A DNA stretch of 64,000 bases from Leptoclinus maculatus. Its lineage: Eukaryota; Chordata; Actinopteri; Perciformes; Stichaeidae. A model generated the notes under the pieces. It was not told where the DNA came from. It did no database searches and saw nothing but the letters and a program-made list of their open reading frames with translations. The stretch covers positions 6,751,318 to 6,815,317 of the forward strand of contig JAVDOI010000010.1 of the NCBI GenBank assembly GCA_032191485.1, in the 5' to 3' direction. Shown piece by piece: positions 54,816-64,000 of the stretch (the first letter of the stretch is position 1; every line of letters begins with the position of its first letter). The position numbers and the translations under genes are program-made.

Positions 54816-57800
54816 CTGCAACGAATAGAGGAGAGTCTGTTAATATACTCTGCTTGTTTAAATGTTAGCATGTACGAAAACGTCTACCAAATTAGAGATG
54901 AAACCAATATTTGATTAATCAATAAGTTGATCAACAGAAAATTAAGTGGCGACTATTTTGATATTCTAAACATGCTCTTGACCCAGTTTCTGCAATGTGA
55001 GGTGAAATTGCGGCTTTTCTATCATTGTAAACCGAAAATTGCAGCCCTACACCCTCTGATTACAAAGTGTGAACATAAACAGTCCCTTAAACACTGAGAC
55101 CCTTTACTTTCAGTCATCTTCTCGGAAAACGAAAACGAAAAATTCAGAAATAACACGAGTTTCTAGAGCCCAAACCTACACAGGAAGTTAAAGCTTTCTG
55201 GGTCAAATCCACAGCAGGTTGTCAAAAATGGAGAGCTAGAAACACATTTACCCCCCAGCTGTACAAGGTGTGAATGTGTAACTGTGACTGCACCGCTGAG
55301 TGCTCGTGTTCTCCATCATTTCATCTTGGTGTGCTACATTCAGCTCTCACGTGGCAGTGAAGTTTCATTCAGTAATGTTTTCATGATGTTTAAGCGCGGA
55401 GTCCAGATTGTGTATTATTATTATTTTAACATGCTGTTACTGGAACAGTGCAGAGTCCTTTGATGTGGGCAGAGGTCTACCAACTGTTTTGACTCACGAA
55501 TACATTGGGCACCCATGGATCACTGTGTTTTCCAATTTAGTGGACGTGGCGTTTGCTTGTATCATCTTTCATCCATTTACTGCTTCTAATCCACACAAAC
55601 ACAATCAAAATGATTCATGTGATTCTAGGAATAAGTAAATTATCTGTCCATCATGACAGTTAGCTGTTTCTTTAAACCCCGGGACCGGCACTGAAGAGCA
55701 ATAGTTGAAGAGCAACACATGTTCAATATTTCATACTGCACTATGCGCTGAGGCAGATGACCCATTGAACTGCACTCCAAAGAAGGAGGTAGTTCTGAAC
55801 ATTGCTTGCAAGAAAATCTACATTTAACTTTATATAAATGTTTTTTTTTTTTTTAAATGTGTAAGATAATACTTTAAACTCCATCTTTCTTTTAATATAA
55901 TCTTTTTGAGGCTTCAATTGTTTTGAAGAAATTCCAACTATACGTAGTGTGTTTTGATAAAACAAATATACACAAAGTCACAATATAAAATGCAGAAATT
56001 AGTTTCTACTTTGAGGGTGACACCCTTACATGTTATGTGACGTGCTGACAGTTGTTGACTCCCAGTGGTTATCTTTAAAAGCCAGCAGTAAGAGATTGAA
56101 AAGGTATGGCTAATACGTTTCCTGTGTATTAATCATAATATGTTAATATCTTGAAATTCTTTCTCACAGCTAAAAATAACTTTATTTCAGATCAGTTAAG
56201 TTTCAGTTGATCACTGAGATCCACCAGCCTCCAAACAAGCATATAATATGCAGCATATGGCTCCTGCATATTAATCATGGATGTCTCAAGCATGGAAAAA
56301 AAAAAATGTAAGTATTAAAAAAATTTTGATATCTTATTTATTAGTTCTTAAATATTAGCATAAGCCTAAAAAAATAAACATTCTGTCAGGGTATAGTCTT
56401 CACATTTATTGTCCCATCTTATTACTGTTGGGCTACACCCAGTTAGTTAACTCCTTTTTTTGGGGAACTTAAAAGTCATATCTTCTCTCACTGTGACGTG
56501 AAAAGCAATCTGTTATGGTCACACCTATACAGCAGCACACATGGTTGTCACTGTAAATATGGGGTTATGTTGGTGTTTTCTTTTAGTGCTCTGATATTCA
56601 ATAATGGGCTTTTTCACAGAAGGCATCTTGACATGTCAGGGGAGTAAATAATTAAATGAATGATGGCTGAATGATATTTTACACGCTTAATGATCTATCT
56701 GGAGAATGCAGCAGCGCAGGTGATGTTTGTGTATCGCAACAGTGACAAAGTTGATAGAGGCTCCACAGTGGTTTATAACGATCAACCCTCCCCCAGTCTC
56801 TTCTCACTTAGCAGAGGCAACGCATCTAAACATGAAAAACAAGAAAAAAAGGCTTAGTGTGTGTGGGGGGGGGCCCCCAGGGGCAGAACAGTCCCCCTCC
56901 TCTGACAATGCTGCCCTGTACAGACTGCATACAACTGACCTCACCATATGATAGTAGTCACTGTACTGCCTGTTAAGTGTTATTTCATTACGATAGATTA
57001 TGAGTTTAAGGATGGCAACAATTTAGTGTAAACTAAGTTAAAGCCAGGTTTGGGCTCCAGACAGCAAGGAAATTGGTCACAGACTGGCCATGTGCGAAAC
57101 AGGCTATATCGCTTATTTGTTATTCATTTACTGTGGGGCAGACTATTCCCCCACAAGAGGCAGTGCTCAAGGTAGGCCGGCACTTCAACATTTTACTCTT
57201 TGGCGCACCGTGACCTTTTCTTGTGGACCGCCACTTATCTCAAGTTGCCGGTAATGTTTTCTTCATATCAGGTTCTCTGGGTAAAACACAACGTGTGCTG
57301 TAATTTATCCATAGAATGTTCACATGATCTTTTCGTCATAACTTTGTTTCTAATTTGTGAACAAATATAATTATATTATAAGTTTTCTGTAACTGTTTTT
57401 TTGATTTACATAATCTAGTTTTACAAGGCAAATATTTCCAGAAAAATGAAATGTTCAATGTTCAGACAAAGACTGTGATATGTGTAAATAATAACAACAT
57501 TATTTAACTGTTTGTTTGTCTTTAAGCTTTTGGATTGTTATATATGGTAATAATACTGGTTCAAAAGTATGTACAATTGCATTGTTTTCAGTAAAAAACC
57601 TTCAAATCTTCTTGGGGGAGGACCCCCAAAAACAATATCTAGTGTCTTTTATTTACTATAGAAATTCAGAATGTATCTCTTTATCCTGCTGCATCATATG
57701 TGCGATCATCCTGAATGGAACCTGCTCCTAAAACTCAGCTGTGCATGCATACCTGCCTGTCTGGCAGGCTGAAGTTGATTCCAAGCTGTACGCATCCTAT

Positions 57801-58427
57801 AATATATCACAGAGCATATACTACAGGCTACAAATAACACAGGGAAGCACTTTAAGTATTAACACATTAGATAAACATGCAAATACACCACCATAAGCCT
57901 ATAACGTTTCAACTGGATTATTACAGGAGTATTATAGACCGACCATAAAAGATGCAAAGCCCAAGTATAATAATAACCATAAAATCACAACTAATTATGA
58001 CAGATACAGTATAACATGCTCAACGGTATAATAAATAGACAGGAATAAGTAGCAAGAGACTGCTGATGCTGACATGTGAATAAGGGAAGTACTGGCCCTT
58101 GTGTTTTCCACTTCAGGCACAGACAAGAGGAAATAAGACATGTCTGTTTGGGTGATGAAACGCTCACGTGAGGAGTTCTCGGGCAGTAAGTTCTCGGGTG
58201 TAGCGGGTCAGGTGACTTGTTGAAACATGTGAAATTGAGATTAATCCTGTCTCCGCAGGCGTTAAACATTCACACCAGGTAACCAGTTTCTTATCTGGAA
58301 ACCATTATCTACTCGGCCACGCGGGGAGGAACAGTATCAGGTTATTGATTATTAATTCAAAAAAAAAAAAGGAAATGCGTTGGTTTAAAGTAAACATTCA
58401 CAACATAGTTAAGGTAACTATACTTAC
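54816..58427 (-). other. Probable 5' intron of lrrc8d
   Basis: It runs between the coding-exon acceptor and a strong donor (GGCA|GTAAGT at 58428/58427). No coding exon is supported inside. The sequence is AT-rich with scattered T and A runs. Confidence 0.5.
54885..55045. repeat. Degenerate dispersed repeat in lrrc8d 5' intron
   Basis: Words such as TTGATTAATCAATAAGTTGA, CAACAGAAAATTAA and TGCAATGTGAGG match a family of AT-rich fish repeats with GATTAATCGAT-type ends. A related copy lies at 63430-63945. Confidence 0.5.
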
Positions 58428-58570
58428 TGCCTGTGCGGCGTTATCTCAATCCAATTATTTCTTCCTCAACGTGCATGCCACTTTTCGCTCCGGTCGTCAG
58501 GTGCGCCTCTAACCTAATTTCTCAGCACAGTTATAAACTGTGGGAATGACGCCGGTGCGTAAAACAAAGC
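58428..58570 (-). other. Probable non-coding first exon and promoter of lrrc8d
   Basis: The donor GCACAGGCA|GTAAGTATAG lies on the minus strand, with GC-richer, CpG-containing sequence just upstream (GTTATCTCAATCCAAT; GCTCCGGTCGTCAG). The 5' boundary is not determined. Assignment to lrrc8d is by strand and position only. Confidence 0.45.
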
Positions 58571-59437
58571 AGTGGAGAACATTTGTCCGTGACAGCTCCT
58601 ATTGTCGTCCACATCCCTCATGCCTAAGCCCCCGGGAAGCAGAGCCGGCTGCCTGCTTGTATGTTTGACAATATGCGCAGAAAGACCTCCAGCGCAATGT
58701 ATTTCTAAGAAAAGGCAGATCCAATATGGAGCCGCACGGACCGCCGTTGTGGGTGTTATGGGTGCTTCTCATTGGTGGACGACGTTACGGCAACTTCCCG
58801 AGCACACGGCCTGCTGGTTTATCTGGTGTTGCATTCAAGTCGTATGGGAAAAGGTGATACAGTCGGAGCGACACAGCCAACCTGCTGAGCTAAAAGAAAA
58901 ATGAGCTGAAAGTGCGCATTTTACCGACATTATGAGCCCCACGGTGACCCCCTGCACTCCGTGGGCCTACGTCCGGTCACATACGCACTTACGCAAACCA
59001 TAGAGGAAAAATCGAAACGTTGATCTTTTTTCTTCTTCTTGCCAGCAGAAAGTAAACATATATGAGACCACTAAAATGGTCTCGCCGCGTATATGCTCAT
59101 AATTTCAGTAAGTTAAGTATTCAGCAAGAGGAACAAATGAGATGTAATTCAGAACAAAAACCTGAGGGGAATGCTATTAAAAATGAGCTTTGCCGGAATA
59201 CCAACTGAAAACTGAGCTCTCGTGTCACAGTTCTTCCCAGCGTTAATTGAACGCAGCACAGGCTTCTTCTTTGTTTCAGAGTAGCAGACACCACATGCAT
59301 CATGGTGTTGAAATAACTTTACTCACTAATTAAGAATTATCATATTTGCCTTTTGTGCACATGCCACGTATTTAACACGATGCCTTGTGTTTGTTAGAGT
59401 TAAGCTACACTGTTATTAACATGTGCAACATTGTTAA

Positions 59438-59729
<292 letters not shown>

Positions 59730-60986
59730 GTATTATTGGTGAGAAACTCAACAGTCAATAGGACCCTGTGTGCTGAAGCCATGCATCGTTTCCAGCTCTT
59801 TCTGGATTTGGTTGATGATGCACTGGGTGGAGGAAGTGTCTCCTCAGTTGCAACCCATACAGGTTTCAACCGGTCCTGGGCTGCTGGCTGCAAGCACTCT
59901 GTTCTTGCTCACGCTACCCTTGTACTTTGAGAGAAGGAGGGGGGGAAAAAAGAAAGAGAAGCAGGTAGTGAGGGCGTGTAGTGCGTTAGTCTGGCAGGTT
60001 AAAAGATCAGATGTGGAGGTGGCGTGTGACCATACATAAACACAAGCAGAACTAGTACACGGATGCTTTTATCCGTGTTCTTTACAGGCTCTACAATAGT
60101 GTTTTTGCAATAGTGCCAAATGTTTGCTTAGAGTTGAGTAGGGCAGTCTTTTGATAGCTGAGTTTATAGTGGCTCCCTTTAAGAATCCCAAACAAAGACA
60201 GGGTAGACAAAGTGAAGGAGAAAAGTAGTAGAGTAGTGGATGTGAACCCACTTAACTTGACTGGAGCCTCATGAATTGTTTTCAAACAGTTCCCAGTAAC
60301 TCCCTCCACAACTTGTTGCCACAACATTGTATGCAGTAAAGTTTTATATGACATAAATGCTGATGTGAATTTGGTCAATGACTTTATAGCATTAGTAATA
60401 CTGCTAATGACACTGATTCTGCTATAACCTACAAATGTTTATCTAACTGTGGCGAGACATATGGTTGGTGTGGTGAGGCAACAGGAAGGAAAAAGGTATA
60501 AAGATTTAACGGTTTGGTTTGTCGTCATACTGGGCAGTAAGAACAGTGGTTGGACAGTATGGGGTTTCCTGGGGGTGATGGGGTCAACAGCTGGGGACCA
60601 CAGACACCCCTAGCAACCAGCTCAGTGCGTTGAGAATTGCCTCAATGAGATATAAATAATTCAGCATGGACCTCCCTCTCTGATTTGTAAAGAATATGCT
60701 GGGTAGTATCACACCAACAAACATTAGCTGGTGGTTTAAATGCACACCAGACAGACACATGTGAGTTCTATGTGTGGAAGTAACAACAAAAAAATGCACC
60801 ATTATTCAATTTTAGACCAAAGCCACAAACCAACAACAAACCCAAACAAACGTGTTTCTATGGTAATTAATTTCCTGTAAGCACGATAAACAGACAAGAG
60901 TTGTCTCACCCACACACCCAGTGGAAATTCAATATTAGGTCAAGGTAAGTGTTTGGTATGTAGTGGGGAGAATGAGTGTGTGTACC

Positions 60987-61007
60987 AGTGTGTGTGTGTG
61001 TGTGTGT
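60987..61007 (+). repeat. Short (TG)n microsatellite
   Basis: About ten TG units in otherwise unremarkable intergenic sequence. Confidence 0.9.
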
Positions 61008-62480
61008 CAAATAACACACACTACTCCAGACGTTTGCGGCTGTTTGCTTGCATGTGTGGATCCTTTGTTATTACTTGACATATAGTATAGTCATGAAGAA
61101 TGATGATGTGGTGTGATATGATGTTGCAGTTGGAAAGCTGCTGAGGCATTGTGGTAGTTAGTACTGTGTGAGTTTTTGTATGTGTGTTTGAGACAAAGAG
61201 AGAGCGCCGGAGAACACATCTGACTCCAGCATACTGATCTCTGCTTGCCTTCGTTTTGTTTGATGTAACTGTGATATCTCTCGTGCTGTGACTTGTTCAT
61301 GTTTATGCAAGTTTAGTTTCCACAGTCTTGTTAAGTCCAGCAGCGGTTTTGTATCATGAGTGGTATCCGAAAACATGCATTAAAGATATGTGAATGCTTC
61401 TCAGGGACACTTCAGACGAATCAGTTGCAACAGTGTAGTAAAGGAAATAGAATAGCTTGTGATGCACATGTTTTACCCACATTATTTCCAAATCAGAAGC
61501 TGTAAACGAGTATATTTGGCTGTTGCTTATCATTTGCAGTCGGGATGAGACGGCTAGTTTTCACCAGGCCAGAATCACTTGCACTGGACCCAGACATCAA
61601 CATCACCCCGAGTTGCCAACACTTGCCAGACGTCGGATAACATTGCCCAGATGCTGAATACTGAATCTGACAAAGATCCGTGTTGGTTGAGTCTCATTTT
61701 ACTATTCAAACACGTAAGATCCCATAGTTATACGTTTCAGCATGTTGCACCACTGAGAGAGAGATCAGTGCCAAATGATCTGTCCATGAAATCTTGTCAC
61801 TGTAATAAGTCAGTTATTTAGCTCCACCTGCTGTTGTCCTGATGCACACTGGCATTCTTGACTGGCACTGTTTAGGTAGTGATAATGCATTACTATCTTC
61901 CAGTTAACTTCATTTTCCAAAGAATTTTCTTAAGAAATACGTTTTTAGAAATAAATGTTAGTTGCTACACATGCTATAAGTAATGTGTTATTCCTGTTTA
62001 TATGATAGTTACAATTGTACAATTTGTGGACGGATGTAGATTTGTCATTCTGTTCCAAAACCTAACCAAATCAAGTGACTCTTTGTGTCATTGTGTGGTT
62101 TCCTTCACAGGCCTGGGAAGTATGATACAGAGGAGCAGTCACAGACTGGTACAGAGTCAGAGACACAGGCTGGCACTCTCAGACATCAATGTCACAGACC
62201 CTTTTTTCATCATCAGGCTACTTAGGATAGTACAGTTTAGGTATTCCTTGTGGCAGTACAGAAGTTTTAAATGGTCATTTGTCATGAAAAACACAAGCAT
62301 TAATCTTGCTGTTGTTAGTTAGTTAGTCATATATATATACAGGCCTGGGAATATATATATATAGGCCTGGGAATAGGCCTGGGAATGTACATATATAATA
62401 TATGTAAGTAAATTCTGTTACTTTATAACTTTCCCTCTCTCTGTCTTTCTTCTCTCTGTCTTTCTCCCTCTGTCTTTTTC

Positions 62481-62605
<125 letters not shown>

Positions 62606-62682
62606 CTCAACAAAACATGTTATGCAAACGGAAGGATGTTTCGACTAGTTTGAGACTTACGGCTCGCCATACTCCAACGGGG

Positions 62683-62761
62683 CACGTGATCAGAAAAAGT
62701 TATAAATAGAGGTGGAGCATTCGATTGTTTCTTCGACACAACAGGCGGAGAGAGCAGCAAC
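62683..62761 (+). promoter_or_regulatory. gtf2b core promoter and 5' UTR
   Basis: A CACGTG E-box at 62683-62688 is followed by TATAAATA at 62701-62708, about 54 bases before the ATG. With initiation 25-30 bases after the TATA-like box, the 5' UTR would be only about 25-30 bases. The CAGCAACATGG context around the ATG is a good Kozak match. Confidence 0.55.
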
Positions 62762-62778
62762 ATGGCGTCGACAAGCCG
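62762..62778 (+). CDS. gtf2b: Transcription initiation factor IIB, first coding exon (rest beyond right edge)
   Basis: The ATG at 62762 begins MASTSR, the exact N-terminus of vertebrate TFIIB. A donor (CCG|GTGCGT) interrupts the sixth codon, as expected for the short first exon of this gene. The next exon, which would carry the zinc ribbon, is not in the remaining 1.2 kb. TFIIB bridges TBP-bound DNA and Pol II. Human GTF2B lies near LRRC8D, which supports the call. Only six residues are visible, so confidence rests on start context, splice site and synteny. Confidence 0.7.
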
Positions 62779-64000
62779 GTGCGTAGCTACGTTAACCAAA
62801 TATTCCCCTCTTCCTTCTTCATGTGGGCTCTCAGAATGTACATTTGTAAACGTTATCGAGTCAGACATGACACATTTTACGTCTTTATTCCTACTGTCAG
62901 CGGTATGTGTGAGGTGTATTTTGATCGGTAACTGCCGCTTTGCTATCGTTAGCCAAATTAGCTGCCTAGCGGTTAGATGTTGCCAGAAGTCACTATCTGT
63001 ATCGCCGTTACATTATCTCACCGCTGTGCTGGTGCTCAATACCGTCAGTTGATTATCACGTTAACGTCGCTTCGCGGCTTGTTTTTCGTCGCTTCGCAGC
63101 TTGTTTTTCGCCGCTTAAGCTCTTTTTGCGGCTAACAACAGGTAACGGTAATGCTAACGTCAGACTACTTTGAAGAACATATGCTTTCATATTGCGTTGC
63201 ACTCGCTTTGAAGCTAGCGGTCTATTTACAGAAATGCTAAAACAAGTTCGTCTGGATTTTTAGCAATATGTAAATTCAAAGTAGAAAGTGGAAAGTTTAG
63301 ATGCATAATGATGTCGTAATGTTTCTGATATCACGCCCTTTGGGTCATCTGTTGTGCTTTCCACACATCATCGTGACGTGTGGGGTTAGTTAGCTAGCTA
63401 ACGTTAGTTAGTTCAGGGTTCAACGTAAACATTATTTAAAAATTATACCTAAAACGATTAGTCGATAAATCTGCTATTTATATATATTATATATTTTATT
63501 TTATTAGTTGTTGCACATCCTTTCTATATCAAAATACACTTTTATAATAGACTTGTTTTAACGTACTGTTTGTTTACCATATTTTATTGTAAATTTGAAT
63601 ATTTTATTTTTAAATTATGCCTCGATTATTGCACTGTGTTCATTGTTATGCACCATTCACCAAGTCTAGTTCCTTGTATGTGTAACGTACTTGGCAATAA
63701 ACGGTTCTGATTCTGATTCTAAAAAGTTATTTACAAGTTAAAACCCAAATATTCTGTGACTCCAGCTTTAATGTGAGGATTTTGTTCTACATAGCTGTAG
63801 ATTTGATATCTTGGGCATTTTAAAGATGACAATTTAATTTCTGAGATTTTTTTTGCCTTTTTATACACAAAACAATTGAGAAAACAATTTGCAGATTAAT
63901 CAATAATGAAAATAATAGTTTTTTAGCCCCAATTAAGACTGTGATGCTTCTTAACTACTGCCTGCTGTTTGCCTTCAGGTTGTTATCTAACTGCTGTTGA
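62779..64000 (+). other. gtf2b intron 1 (continues beyond window)
   Basis: No further exon is recognised. The first part has Kozak-like and CpG-containing sequence with tandem CGTCGCTTCGC(A/G)GCTTGTTTTTCG units (63066-63110) and a TAGCTAGCTAACGTTAGTTAG motif (63390-63412). The rest is repeats. Confidence 0.6.
63430..63945. repeat. Composite repeat: AT-rich family interrupted by a LINE-like 3' tail
   Basis: The outer parts (ACGATTAGTCGATAAATCTG at about 63454, and CAGATTAATCAATAATGAAA at about 63892) look like two ends of the family also seen at 54885. Between them, 63620-63718 reads TTATTGCACTGTGTTCATTG, and later TACTTGGCAATAAACG with tandem TGATTC units. This resembles the 3' end of a fish LINE and is probably an insertion. 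Confidence 0.5.

Noticed and set aside
54814..54816. Extra N-terminal residue on LRRC8D
   Set aside because: The codon before the ATG is GTG and its first base belongs to the intron (TGCAG|TG). The family starts at MFTL, so the start is at 54813.
58602..58904. 100-residue plus-strand open frame starting MSSTSLMPKPP
   Set aside because: No recognised domain, no flanking splice evidence, and it lies in the CpG-bearing region upstream of lrrc8d; treated as chance.

Overview
The window is vertebrate nuclear DNA, most likely from a ray-finned (teleost) fish. It has spliced genes with canonical GT-AG introns, long CA/TG, TATC and CT microsatellites, and several dispersed repeats of kinds common in fish genomes. 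There are no bacterial operons, plasmid genes or CRISPR arrays. All gene calls rest on translated exons that join in a consistent reading phase and read like known vertebrate proteins. No database search was run.

Eight genes are visible. rpap2 (minus, 3' end beyond the left edge) and glmn (plus) diverge from a short shared promoter. glmn converges on cdc7 (minus). hfm1 (minus, about 36 coding exons) follows, then znf644 (plus), which diverges from hfm1. znf644 converges tightly on a ZNF326/AKAP95-type zinc-finger gene (minus). After an intergenic stretch comes lrrc8d (minus, one coding exon plus a probable distant non-coding exon). At the right edge the first coding exon of gtf2b (plus) enters the window. 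The gene order is essentially that of human chromosome 1p22 read in reverse, with several human neighbours missing (BARHL2, LRRC8B/C, and the TGFBR3 to C1orf146 block). This is a conserved synteny block, not an operon: the genes share location but not one pathway. Their roles are Pol II CTD dephosphorylation (rpap2), cullin-ligase inhibition (glmn), replication-origin firing (cdc7), meiotic crossover helicase (hfm1), chromatin and transcription zinc-finger proteins (znf644, znf326-like), a volume-regulated anion channel subunit (lrrc8d) and basal transcription (gtf2b).

Non-coding content is dominated by repeats. The most striking is a roughly 1 kb near-palindromic foldback element at 20700-21722. 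It is flanked by a 6-bp direct repeat and fills almost a whole hfm1 intron. A long (TG)n tract lies just upstream of a glmn splice acceptor, in an arrangement resembling the CFTR TG/T tract. A roughly 100-bp repeat occurs almost identically in rpap2 and in the cdc7 3' region. A pure (TATC)n array of about 290 bp lies between lrrc8d and gtf2b. I found no convincing new multi-gene system; the interest lies in repeat/splicing and promoter architecture.
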